Assembly (NCBI GenBank): GCA_002336895.1
Contig: DDFC01000009.1
Coordinates: 14,035 to 78,034, forward strand
Source of the DNA: Verrucomicrobiaceae bacterium UBA1938
Lineage (GTDB): Bacteria; Verrucomicrobiota; Verrucomicrobiia; Verrucomicrobiales; Verrucomicrobiaceae
DNA length: 64,000 nt
Reading direction: 5' to 3'
Below the pieces are notes generated by a model. It was not told where the DNA came from. It was given only the letters and a program-made list of their open reading frames with translations, and did not search any database. Below, piece after piece: positions 42,423-52,100 of this stretch; the first letter of the stretch is position 1; each line of letters begins with the position of its first letter. The translations under genes were made by a program, and so were the position numbers.

Positions 42423-42731
42423 AGGGGTGGCAGTCAACGGAACGGTGCATCACCATGCACAGATGAGGGGTGGCGCTGTCACTCCGCCGCAGAGCGTGCC
42501 GCAGGTCCTTCTTGTTTGAGTCCTCCGGACTCATTCCAGACTTTCTCTTTCTGGTCTTTCTCCTTCCAGAGCCTTTCTCCTTATGTTGGGGGTCCGCTTG
42601 GGGAGGACTTGGGACCGGGGTAGGCGGAGACTTGCTGGAGGCTTGAGGCTGCAGTGAACGTGAGGCCGCAGCATGCAGCAGAGTGCATGTCATGCGCTCT
42701 GCTGCAGTTAAAGAGGCGATCTATGGTCTGA
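42423..42731. other. Gap between mlaD and the giant secreted protein gene; palindrome
   Basis: These 309 bases hold no convincing gene. Near the far end, a near-perfect palindrome at 42674-42706 pairs TGCAGCAGAG with CTCTGCTGCA and GCATG with CATGC. It probably helps end transcription between the convergent genes, although no T-tract follows. A CT-rich stretch (42531-42580) lies in the middle. Confidence 0.45.
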
Positions 42732-45700
42732 CTACGGTGTGCCGAAGATCAGGTGCATGAAGCGGCGGGCGGTATTGCCGCTGCTGAGAGTGTCACGCGC
42801 ACGCACGGTCTGCACCGGACCGTCGGAGATGACCTCCAGAGTGACGGGGCTCCAGCTGCCGAATGAATCGGTGGACTCGGCGCTGTAGATGACGTCTGGC
42901 AGGGCTTTGGGGCGGGTGAAGATGAGCGTGAGGCCGTTGGCATCCACCGTGGGCTGCGGCGGCGTGTTGCGAACCAGCGGGTCGCTGCCCATGGCGTATT
43001 CGGCCAGGTTTTCCAGACCGTCGCCGTCGGGGTCCGCATTGTCTGCGGAAAGGCCTGCGGAGATCTGGCCGGAGGTAAAGTGCTGGGTTTTCCAGCTGCT
43101 GGAGCTCTGCCCCTGGATGACAAGGGTGCCGCCCTGGGTGCCGGTGTAGTTGGTGTCGGAGATGCTGGCCGCCACGGTGTAGCTGCCGAAGCCAGAGGGC
43201 GCGGTGGAGGAGCCGTTGTAGGTGATGCTGACCGTCAGTCCCGCCGGAGTGGTGGTGGCCGTCACCGACTTGGCGGTGCCATCATACACCTGAGTCAGGC
43301 CACTGAGCAGGATGCTGGCGCTGGCCTGGGCCACATTCAGCGTGTTGGTGGCCGAGCCCTGGTAGTTTGTGTCATTGATGGTGCCCACCACCGTGTAGCT
43401 GCCTGCGTTGGTCGGTGCGGTGGAGGAGCCGTTGTAGGTGTAGGTCACCGTGAGACCGTTTGGCGTGGTCGTTGAGGTGGCGCTCTTGGCGGTGCCGTCG
43501 TAGGTCTGAGACAAGCTGCCGAGGCTCACACTGCCGCTGGCTTTGGCGATGTTGAGTGTGTTGGTGGCCGAGCCCTGGTAGTTGGTGTCACTGATGGTGC
43601 CAATAACCGTGTAACTGCCAGCATTGGTCGGTGCAGTGGAGGAGCCGTTGTAGGTGTAGGCGACCGTGAGGCCGTTTGGCGTGGTCGTGGAAGTGGCGCT
43701 CTTGGCGGTTCCATCGTAAGTCGGAGACAAGCTGCCGAGGCTCACTGTGGCGGTGGCTTTGGCGATGACCAGTGTGTCGGTCGCCGAGCCTTGGTAGTTG
43801 GTGTCATTGATGGTGCCCACCACCGTGTAGCTTCCGGCTGTGGTCGGTGGTGTGGAGGAGCCATTGTAGGTGTAGGTGACGGTGAGACCGCTGGGGGTGG
43901 TGGAGGAGGTGGCACTCTTGGCGCTGCCATCGTAGGTCTGAGAAAGGCTGCCTAGATTCACGGTGCCGCTCAGCTTGGGCACCACAATGCTGAAGCCTTG
44001 GGTGTCGGTGCCGTTGGAGTTGCTGGCAGTCACGACGCCGGTGTAAGTGCCTGCGGTGGTGCAGGTGCCGGAGATGACACCAGATGAGCTCAGGCTCAGG
44101 CCAGCGGGGAGAGCCCCGGAGGTGACGGAGAAGGTGGGCGCAGGATAGCCGGTGGCAGTGTAGCTGAAGCTGTATGCAGAGCCTACTGCACCATTCGTGC
44201 TCGGAGCACTGCTGGTGATGAGGGGCGCCTGGTTCACGGTCACCGCAAAGGTCTGGGAGACCGTGTTACCGTCCAGGTCCGTGGCAGTGACGGTCACATT
44301 GCTCTGGCCGCCGGCCACGCCATTGATCTGCACATTGGTGCCGCTGATGCTGGCAGTGACGGCGGAGGGGTTGGTGTTGCCGGTGACACTATAGCTCAGC
44401 ACGGCCACGGGGGCGGCGGAGGTGATGGACACGACCTTGCTGGTGTCCATCGAAGCACTGGCGGATGTGAGCGGCCAGCCGGTCAGCGAGCTGTTGGCAT
44501 TGCCGTCGATGTTGACGGTGCTGCTTACGGTTGGCAGAGCGGCGATAGCATTGGCCGTGGTCATGCCACTGCCTGCCACGCGTGCAAACACGGTGAAGCC
44601 CCCGTTCTGGTTGTCGAGGTTGCTGCTGTTGTCCGCCAGGTTGACGAAGAACTGGTCTGTGGCGCTGTTGGGGTCGGAGCCCAGCTTGGCCATGGCCACG
44701 GTGCCCGTCAGATTGGAGATGCCAGGTTCGTTGGTGGGCGAGGCCGTGGTGGTGATGGATGTGAAATTATTGGGGGAAGACTGCACCTTGAATCCCCCGC
44801 CCTGCACGACGAATCCCGGGACGGAGCGATGAAACACTGCGCCGTTGTAGTTGCCGGAGCTGCTGGCGTTGTTCACGTAGCTGAGAAAATTCGTCACCGT
44901 CTGTGGTGTGGCGGTGTTGTAGAGGATGAAGTCCATGGTCCCCACGTTGGTGATGATGCGGACGGCAGACTCAGAATCTGGATCAGAAAATTTGTCTGTC
45001 AGAGAAATGGAGGTGTTGCCACCATTGGCCAAGGTCTGCCCGCTGATGGTGGTGGCGGCCACGGGAGAGGCGGCGGAACGAATGACGCGCAGCTGGAGGG
45101 TGGTATTGGTTGTCCATCCGCTGGCGAACGTGGCCGTCATGGGACACAGGTATGCGCCTGTGACCGTGGGTGTGCCGGAGACAACTCCGGTGCTGCTGTT
45201 GAAGGTGAGGCCTGTGGGCAGGCCCGTGATGTTCCACGAAGTGCGGGAGGAGGCCGTGCTCACCACTGCCTGGTAGGAGAACGCCTGGTTGTAAGTGATG
45301 GGCTGATATGTCCGGCTGGTGAAACCGTCCTTGGTTGTCGCGGTGGCGGTGTTGCTGGCGGTGGAAAGAATGACCGAGGTGCTCTGGTAGGCGGCATAAA
45401 CCTGGAAGTCGTACGCGGTGCCAGGAGTCAGGCCTGTCACTGAGTAGTTGGTGGCATTTGCCGCCGTGTAATTGAGCAGGGTATAGCTGCCACTGCCGCT
45501 GGTGCGGTAATAGACCGCGTAGCCACCCTCGGCGGCGGAGTTGTCCGTCCAGGCCAGGTTCACGGTGCTCTCAGAGGCGGTGGTGGCCGTGAGGCCGGTG
45601 GGCGCATAGAAGGGTGTGGTGACAGACACCGTGTTGGAATATGAAGTGTAGGCCGTGGGACTGGCGGACGTGCCCTGAAAGCCACGAATGCGGAACTGAT

Positions 45701-46310
45701 AGGCCGTGCCGGGAGCCAGGCCGGGGAAGTTCACGTTGGAGACGTTGGCAGCTGTGCTGCCCCCTGAAAGGAAGCCGGTGGAGGCGGGATTGTATTCGTA
45801 GAAATAGCCCGCCTCGGAGTACGAGTTGTCCACGATGGCGAATCGCACGGCGGATTCGTTGGTGATCGTCGTCGTGGCGATCGCAGGCGTGCTGAAGGAC
45901 GCCGGAGTGACAGTGATGGTGTTGGTGTAGCTAGTGCTGTTGCCTGCGTTGAAGGCGCCGACGTAGGCGCAGACCTGGAAGGTGTAGGTAACGCCGGCTG
46001 TCAGCTGGAGGGCCACGATTACATTGCCCTTGCCTGTGATGGTGGCGGTGGTGTTGCCGGAGCCTGATGCCACCTGGGTATGCTGTAACGACCCCGAATT
46101 GGCCGTGTAGGCAAAGTCAAAACCGGTTTCATCGGTGGAGTTGTCGTCAAAGCTGAAATAGACGACACTTGTGCTGTCGATGACGGCCGCGCCGAGTGCG
46201 GCTGGAGCGCCATTGGGCACACCTGCGAAAGAGGGCGAAGCGCAAAAAAGCGCCAGAAAGCTGATGACGAGAAGACGCAAATCCCGGAGGGAGAGAATGC
46301 TGGGGAGCAT
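42732..46310 (-). CDS. Giant secreted protein: Fn3 / PPIase / MBG repeats / C-terminal module
   Basis: 1192 residues with a signal peptide (residues 10-29, LLVISFLALFCASPSFA). Order of parts: three fibronectin-III-like domains with LTATTASESTVNLAWTDNS-type strands (about 35-330), an Ig-like putative domain (NQAFSYQAVV), a cyclophilin-type peptidyl-prolyl isomerase domain (about 450-600, with AVFHRSVPGFVVQGGGF and ATDQFFVNLADN), further Ig-like domains, four MBG-type repeats of 72 residues each (about 780-1065), and a C-terminal region with DPDGDGLENLAEYAMGSDP, a calcium-binding-like loop. It is probably an adhesin or matrix protein at the cell surface. The C-terminal 120 residues resemble those of the other giant protein here. 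The 291-base gap upstream (46311-46601) has no gene and should contain its promoter. Confidence 0.75.
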   Translation of the reverse strand: MLPSILSLRDLRLLVISFLALFCASPSFAGVPNGAPAALGAAVIDSTSVVYFSFDDNSTDETGFDFAYTANSGSLQHTQVASGSGNTTATITGKGNVIVALQLTAGVTYTFQVCAYVGAFNAGNSTSYTNTITVTPASFSTPAIATTTITNESAVRFAIVDNSYSEAGYFYEYNPASTGFLSGGSTAANVSNVNFPGLAPGTAYQFRIRGFQGTSASPTAYTSYSNTVSVTTPFYAPTGLTATTASESTVNLAWTDNSAAEGGYAVYYRTSGSGSYTLLNYTAANATNYSVTGLTPGTAYDFQVYAAYQSTSVILSTASNTATATTKDGFTSRTYQPITYNQAFSYQAVVSTASSRTSWNITGLPTGLTFNSSTGVVSGTPTVTGAYLCPMTATFASGWTTNTTLQLRVIRSAASPVAATTISGQTLANGGNTSISLTDKFSDPDSESAVRIITNVGTMDFILYNTATPQTVTNFLSYVNNASSSGNYNGAVFHRSVPGFVVQGGGFKVQSSPNNFTSITTTASPTNEPGISNLTGTVAMAKLGSDPNSATDQFFVNLADNSSNLDNQNGGFTVFARVAGSGMTTANAIAALPTVSSTVNIDGNANSSLTGWPLTSASASMDTSKVVSITSAAPVAVLSYSVTGNTNPSAVTASISGTNVQINGVAGGQSNVTVTATDLDGNTVSQTFAVTVNQAPLITSSAPSTNGAVGSAYSFSYTATGYPAPTFSVTSGALPAGLSLSSSGVISGTCTTAGTYTGVVTASNSNGTDTQGFSIVVPKLSGTVNLGSLSQTYDGSAKSATSSTTPSGLTVTYTYNGSSTPPTTAGSYTVVGTINDTNYQGSATDTLVIAKATATVSLGSLSPTYDGTAKSATSTTTPNGLTVAYTYNGSSTAPTNAGSYTVIGTISDTNYQGSATNTLNIAKASGSVSLGSLSQTYDGTAKSATSTTTPNGLTVTYTYNGSSTAPTNAGSYTVVGTINDTNYQGSATNTLNVAQASASILLSGLTQVYDGTAKSVTATTTPAGLTVSITYNGSSTAPSGFGSYTVAASISDTNYTGTQGGTLVIQGQSSSSWKTQHFTSGQISAGLSADNADPDGDGLENLAEYAMGSDPLVRNTPPQPTVDANGLTLIFTRPKALPDVIYSAESTDSFGSWSPVTLEVISDGPVQTVRARDTLSSGNTARRFMHLIFGTP
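43113..43961 (-). repeat. Four tandem 216-base MBG-type coding repeats
   Basis: Units begin at 43961, 43745, 43529 and 43313 (minus strand), exactly 216 bases apart. The central two are very similar at DNA level, including long identical runs, while the fourth is more diverged. Each encodes an LGSLSQTYDGTAKSATSTTT-type strand pair. Confidence 0.85.
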
Positions 46311-46601
46311 GATTTGAAGGTTTTTTGGGGGAGGGGCTGCGAGTGTAACCGTACTGGCATGACGGCGTCAATATCATAGGACCTGACTCATGGTGGCGGC
46401 GCCCTCTACCTGACACTCCGGCACGGCAAATGTTCAGTGCTTTGGTGCCAGGCAGGCCAAATCTTTGACAGCCTGTCACTCCTGAAGGCTGGCCCTGGCA
46501 AAATAGAGCAAAGCCAACCTGAACTGGCAGGGGCTGACAGCTTGTGGAAAACCATCTGCCCGTGCCGCGCTGTGTGACGAAAGATTAACATTCGCATCGG
46601 C

Positions 46602-47330
46602 CTAGGCCAGCACTGCATGCAGCGACTGCTCATCCTCCTGAAACTCCTCCAGGATCAGTGCGCGAAGGCGGCGTTTGGCACGGTGCAGGGCGGTGCGCAG
46701 GGCCCCTTTCATGGGCTGTGCGGCGCGGCAGCCTTTCACGATGTGGTCCTCCAGGCAGCTCCAGACATCAGCACGCCCCTGAGCATGCAGCTCCACGCAG
46801 CAGGAGTGCAGTGCGCGCTCGATCACGCCACGCGCCCAGTCGCGGTCCATCTCATTGTCCGGGGCGGGGCGGCTGTCCGCCACGTCGATGTTTTCGCCAT
46901 TTTCATCGCTGAGGGAAAAGCACACCGCGCCGCCGCCACGGCGCTGCCGGGTGCGGTGCTGCCAGCGCTTGATCAGGTGCGTGCGCAGCCGGGCAAAGAG
47001 AAAGGCTGCCTGCTCGCCGTGGTCCACGATGGCTGCGGCGCGCTCGTGCTGGCCCTGTGCCACCAGTTTGGCAAAGAGCTCCTGCACGGCGTCCTCGGCA
47101 TCGTGCACCTCGCAGCCGCGTGCCCGGGCAAAGGCGCATAGCACCGGCCAGTGGCGGCGGTAGAGCTGGGAGGTGGCCGCGAGGGCGGAGGTGTCTGTGG
47201 TATGACTTTGGTTGCAGCTGCTGCTGGTGGCGTGGTCTTCTCCGAGGTGCATGGCGTGCGTGGGGTTGTTTCTTGATGCATTTGAGCCGCCACGCATGAC
47301 GCCAGCCTGCGGCGAAACATTAATTGGCAT
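46602..47330 (-). CDS. ECF-type RNA polymerase sigma factor
   Basis: Up to 242 residues; a start at the ATG at 47252 would give 216. Region 2 is visible in LYRRHWPVLCAFARARG followed by DAEDAVQELFAKLV, and region 4 as a helix-turn-helix in MKGALRTALHRAKRRLRALI. The arrangement matches the ECF group that is expanded in Verrucomicrobiota and Planctomycetota. No anti-sigma gene is adjacent; the divergent neighbour is a histidine kinase. The correct start is not certain because none of the candidates has a good ribosome-binding site. Confidence 0.75.
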   Translation of the reverse strand: MPINVSPQAGVMRGGSNASRNNPTHAMHLGEDHATSSSCNQSHTTDTSALAATSQLYRRHWPVLCAFARARGCEVHDAEDAVQELFAKLVAQGQHERAAAIVDHGEQAAFLFARLRTHLIKRWQHRTRQRRGGGAVCFSLSDENGENIDVADSRPAPDNEMDRDWARGVIERALHSCCVELHAQGRADVWSCLEDHIVKGCRAAQPMKGALRTALHRAKRRLRALILEEFQEDEQSLHAVLA

Positions 47331-47395
47331 TTATCTTCGTGCGCTGCGCCCGGGGACGGGTGAAACTCCCGGCAGACACTCCTTCCCCTCCCGGC

Positions 47396-49042
47396 ATGAG
47401 CGCCCCGGCCAACACCCGCAGCTTCCGCACCCGCCTGGCCCTGCAGACCATCGTCGTCGCAGGAGCCTTGGTGGCAGGCTTTGGCACCGCTGCGTGGTGG
47501 TATGCCAGCCAGACGCTGGAGCGCAGTGTGGACGACCGCATCATCGCGCCCGCGCAGCGGGTGTGGAACCGCATCGATCCTTACACCACGGACCTGCAGT
47601 TCAAGATGATCGCCGATCTCGTCTTTGGCACCTCTCCGGACAGCAATGCCACCCATGCCGCGCTCGTGGTGCAGGAGCACACGCAGGGGAAGACACTCTT
47701 TGCCACGCCGAATGCACCCAAGGATCTGGACGTGTACTTCCGCAGCTGCTTTCCCACGGCCGAGGAAATCCAGCGTGCCCCGCAGGGGCCGCATCCCGGA
47801 GCTGCCGGCGGTCCTCCAGGCGGTCCCCCCGGAGGAGGCCCCCCGGGGAACAGGCGTCGCGATCACCCACCGCCACCACGGGAGGGAGGCTTTGACGAGC
47901 TGCTCGGCACGCCGGGCTATGACCTGGGACGGCCGCCCCCGCCAGACCGCGAGCTGCCCTTCCGCCCGCAGATGCCCATGGTGCGTGAGCCCACCACCTT
48001 CACGGCACGCTCCGGCGGCATCGACTGGCGTTTCGGTGCCTTCAGCAGCCCCAATTACACCATCTTTGTCGGCCTCTCTCTCACAGACGTGTATGCAGAG
48101 ACCAACCGCATGGCCTGGTGGTACGTGGGCGCTGGTACCCTGGGGCTGGCGCTGGCGGGCCTCGGCGCGCTGTGGACTTCCCGGCAGGCCATGCGCCCGC
48201 TGGAGCGCGTGGTGGGCACCGCGCAGCGCCTGACCGCCAGCGACCTCGCCGAGCGCATCCCGCTGCAAAAGGATGACAACCGCGAGTTTGCCCAGCTCAT
48301 CGACGTGCTCAATGGCATGATGCAGCGCCTGGAGGCCAGCTTTCAGCAGGCTGTGCGCTTCACCGCAGACGCCTCCCATGAGCTCAAGACACCGCTGGCC
48401 ATCATGCTGGCGGATCTGGACGATGCCGTGCGCCACTCCGCCCCCGGCAGCGCGGAGCACGAGCGCTTTGCCTCGCTCTTCCAGGAGGCCACGCGGCTCA
48501 AGCAGATCACCCAGAGCCTGCTGCTGCTCTCCCAGGCCGATGCGGGCCGCCTGCCCACGCACCCGGAGGCCTACGATCTCAGCACCGATCTGGAGCGCCT
48601 CATCGAGGATGGAGAAATCCTCTGCGAGCAGGCCGGACTGACGCTGGAGCACCACATCCAGCCCGGCATCTCCGTGCATGCAGACCGTGCGCTGCTGCAG
48701 CAGGTGTTTCAAAATCTGCTGAGCAATGCCGTGAAGTACAACCGCCCCGAGGGCCGCGTCTCTCTGGGCCTCTCATGCCAGGATGGCATGATGATCTTCA
48801 CCGTCACCAACACCGGCCCCGCCATCCCGGCGGAGAACCAGCAGCGCCTCTTCGAGCGTTTCTTCCGCGGCGACAAAGCCCACACCCGCCAGAAAGACGG
48901 CTTCGGCCTCGGTCTCAACATCGCCACCGAACTCGCCCGCGCCAATGGCGCCGACCTGAGGCTGGTGAGCTCGAAGGAAGATGAGACGATTTTTGAAGTG
49001 AGGATGCCTTTGCAGATGGACATGGAGAAGAGGGTCGAGTAG
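47396..49042 (+). CDS. Membrane sensor histidine kinase
   Basis: 548 residues. One membrane helix at 12-34, a periplasmic region that includes a Pro/Gly/Arg-rich loop (about 135-175, PPGGPPGGGPPGNRRR), a second membrane helix near 240-260 (YVGAGTLGLALAGLGALW), a HAMP domain, the HisKA box FTADASHELKTPLA near residue 325, and the ATPase motifs NLLSNAVKYNRPEG and DGFGLGLNIA. No response regulator is adjacent; the nearest regulator is the divergent ECF sigma gene. The start at 47396 places the first helix at the N-terminus. Confidence 0.85.
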   Translation: MSAPANTRSFRTRLALQTIVVAGALVAGFGTAAWWYASQTLERSVDDRIIAPAQRVWNRIDPYTTDLQFKMIADLVFGTSPDSNATHAALVVQEHTQGKTLFATPNAPKDLDVYFRSCFPTAEEIQRAPQGPHPGAAGGPPGGPPGGGPPGNRRRDHPPPPREGGFDELLGTPGYDLGRPPPPDRELPFRPQMPMVREPTTFTARSGGIDWRFGAFSSPNYTIFVGLSLTDVYAETNRMAWWYVGAGTLGLALAGLGALWTSRQAMRPLERVVGTAQRLTASDLAERIPLQKDDNREFAQLIDVLNGMMQRLEASFQQAVRFTADASHELKTPLAIMLADLDDAVRHSAPGSAEHERFASLFQEATRLKQITQSLLLLSQADAGRLPTHPEAYDLSTDLERLIEDGEILCEQAGLTLEHHIQPGISVHADRALLQQVFQNLLSNAVKYNRPEGRVSLGLSCQDGMMIFTVTNTGPAIPAENQQRLFERFFRGDKAHTRQKDGFGLGLNIATELARANGADLRLVSSKEDETIFEVRMPLQMDMEKRVE

Positions 49043-49137
49043 GCGAAAAGATTAGGGGTGATAAAGCGCAAAGAAGGGGGGAGGAGCTGGCTGTTGTTTT
49101 CAGACCCCGCTTGCCTTGATGAGTCGTTTTGTTTAGG

Positions 49138-52100
49138 ATGCTGAATTACGCCATGCAGCGCCAAGCCTCACGCTCTTTCACTGCGCGGCCATCTTGCGGC
49201 CTGTGGCTGAAGCATTCTTTTCTGCTGGCAGGGTTGTGGCTCGGTGTACTGCTGCAGGCAGGTGGTGTGCAGGCGGGCACCTGGACAAAGATCACCAATT
49301 CCCCGCCCAGCAGCCCGGGCGTGATGCTGCTGCTCACGGATGGCAGTGTGATGGTGCAGGCGGGCAGCGGCAACGGCTGGTTCCGCCTGAAGCCTGACAT
49401 TCACGGCAGCTACGTCAGCGGCACCTGGACCACGCTGGCCTCCATGCACGACACGCGGCTCTACAATTCCCTCCAGGTGCTGCGGGATGGGCGTGTGTTT
49501 GTGGCTGGCGGAGAATACGGTACCGGCAGCAGGACTGCGGAGGTCTTCAATCCCATCACCAACACCTGGACGCTTGCTCCCTCCTCTGGCCAGAACTTCG
49601 TCGATTCTGTGTCCGAGCTGCTCGGAGACGGCCGTGTGCTGGTGGCACCGGTGGGCCCCTCGGTGAGCAATGGTACCGTCATCTATGATCCCGCCACCAA
49701 CACCTGGAGCGCCGGGCCGACCACGCTGCATGGTCAGGACGAGGTGCCCTGGCTGAAGCTGCCGGATGGCAGCATCCTCTGTGCGGATGGCAGCAGCCAG
49801 TCTGAGCGCTACATCCCCGCGCTGAACCAGTGGGTGGCAGATGCCAACACGCCGAATGTGATGTACAGCGGCGGCGAGACCGGCAGCGGCCACATGCTGG
49901 CCAATGGCACCGCGTTCTTTCGCGGCTACACGCATACCGCCATCTACACACCCAGCGGCAGCAGCTCTCCCGGCAGCTGGGTGGCGGGACCGGATGTGCC
50001 AGGAGGGAACAACTGCGGAGACTCCCCAGGAGCGGTGATGACCAATGGCAATGTGCTTTTCATGGCTGGTCCAGGCTATCTCGTCGGGCCCACGAGCTTC
50101 TATGAGTACAACACAACCGCTGGAACGATCAGCCAGGTGGACGGTCCTACGGGCACCACTTTCAACACGGTGCCCTATGCCATGAAAATGCTCTCCCTGC
50201 CGGACGGTGCCGTGCTGGTGAACACGGGCTCCACGCTCTACGAATACGTCAGCGGCGCCGGCACGACGGTCACGGCTTTTCAGCCCACGATCAGCAGCAT
50301 CCAGCACAACTCCGACGGCACCTACCTCCTGACGGGGACCAACCTCAACGGCTTCACCGAGGGTGCCTCATACGGTGACGATTTCCAAATGGCCACCAAC
50401 TACCCCATCGTGCGTCTTACGGGCACCACGGGGAATGTTTACTTTGCGCGCAGCTTCAACTGGAGCAGCACCGCCGTGCAGACGGGTGCCACATCGCAGA
50501 CCACGCAGTTCACGCTGCCGCTCGGGTTACCCGCGGACACGTACACGGTCGTCGTCATCGCCAGCGGCATAGTATCCGCATCTACCACGCTGACCACGCC
50601 CTACACCGCTGGCGATGCCGCGCCCACGGTGGCCACGGTTGCGGCCGCCACGCCCGGCACCGTCACCGGCAGCACCACGACGCTCTCTGTGCTGGGGGCT
50701 GACAGTGATGGCGGCGGAGAGGCCAATCTGACCTACACCTGGACCATCACTGCTGCACCCAGCGGCGTGACCACTCCCAACTTCTCGGTCAACGGCACCA
50801 ATGCGGCCAAGAGCACCGCCGTCACCTTTGGCCATGCAGGCAGCTACACCTTTGCCGTCACCATCACAGACACCTCCGGCCTCTCCGCCACCAGCAGCGT
50901 GACTGTGACGGTGAGCCAGACGCTTACGGGTGTCACAGTCGCGCCTTCCCTGCTCAATCTCACCTCCGGGCAGACGCAGCAGCTCGTGGCCACGGCGCAG
51001 GATCAGTTTGGCGTGAACCTGACTTCGCAGCCCGGCTTCACCTGGGCCGTCGTTTCGGGCGGGGGCAGTGTGAGCACCAGCGGGGTGTACACCACTCCCG
51101 CCAGCGGCACTCTGGCCAGCGTGAGCGCCACCACCTCAGGGGTAAGCTCCTCCGCCACGGTGAATGTGGTGTCCTCTCCATGGGTCTCGGCGGATGTGGG
51201 CACGGTGGCCATCGCAGGCAGCGGGTATGACAGCAGCGGCACCTTCACCATCCATGGAGAGGGCAGCAACATCAGCGGCACCGCAGATCAGTTTCACTAC
51301 ATCTATCGCGGCCTCGGCGGGGATGGCACCATCATCGCGCGAGTGGCATCACAGCAAAACACCTCCAGCTCGGCCAAGGCTGGCATCATGATCCGGGAGA
51401 GCACGGACACCGGTGCAGCGCATGCCATGATGGTGGCCACTCCGGCTGGCACGACGGTGTTTGGCTATCGGTCTGCCACAGCGGGCAGCACCACCACCAG
51501 CACCTCCAGCGGGCATGCCGTGCCTGTGTGGCTCAAGCTGGTGCGCCATGGCAGCACCATCACCGGATACTACTCCACCAACGGCACCGCCTGGACGCAG
51601 CAGAGCTCCGCCACCGTGACGCTGGCAGGCAGCACCGCCCTCGTGGGCCTGGCGGTGACCAGCACCAACACGTCCACACTTTCGACCGCCACTTTTGACA
51701 ACCTCTCCCTCATGGTGGCGGCAAACGACTTCATCAATGTGAACCCGGGGGTGACAGGAAGTGTGAACGTGCTGGCCAACGATGCCGGTCCTGCTGGCAC
51801 CACACTGGCCGTCAGCAGCTTTTCCCAGGGCACGCGCGGCAGTGTGAGCAATCTGGGCGGGGGCGTGCTGCAATATACTCCGCAGGCCGGGCAGGTGGGC
51901 ATCGACTCTTTCACCTACACGCTGAGCGATGGCATCGGAGACACCACCACGGCTACGGTGAATGTCGTCATCAACGGACTGCAGGCCGCCTACAAGTTTG
52001 ACGAAGGCACCGGCACCACCAGCGCGGACACCACCGGAGACGCCTACACCTGCACGCTGAGCGGCGCCACGTGGAGCGCCACCGGCCTGCAGGGCACCGG

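Noticed and set aside
42316..42693. 125-codon minus-strand frame overlapping the end of mlaD
   Set aside because: Low-complexity Pro/Ser/Arg sequence without start signals, overlapping a real gene.
43113..43961. Possible CRISPR array because of evenly spaced repeats
   Set aside because: The 216-base units are coding, contain no spacer/repeat alternation and encode MBG-type domains.
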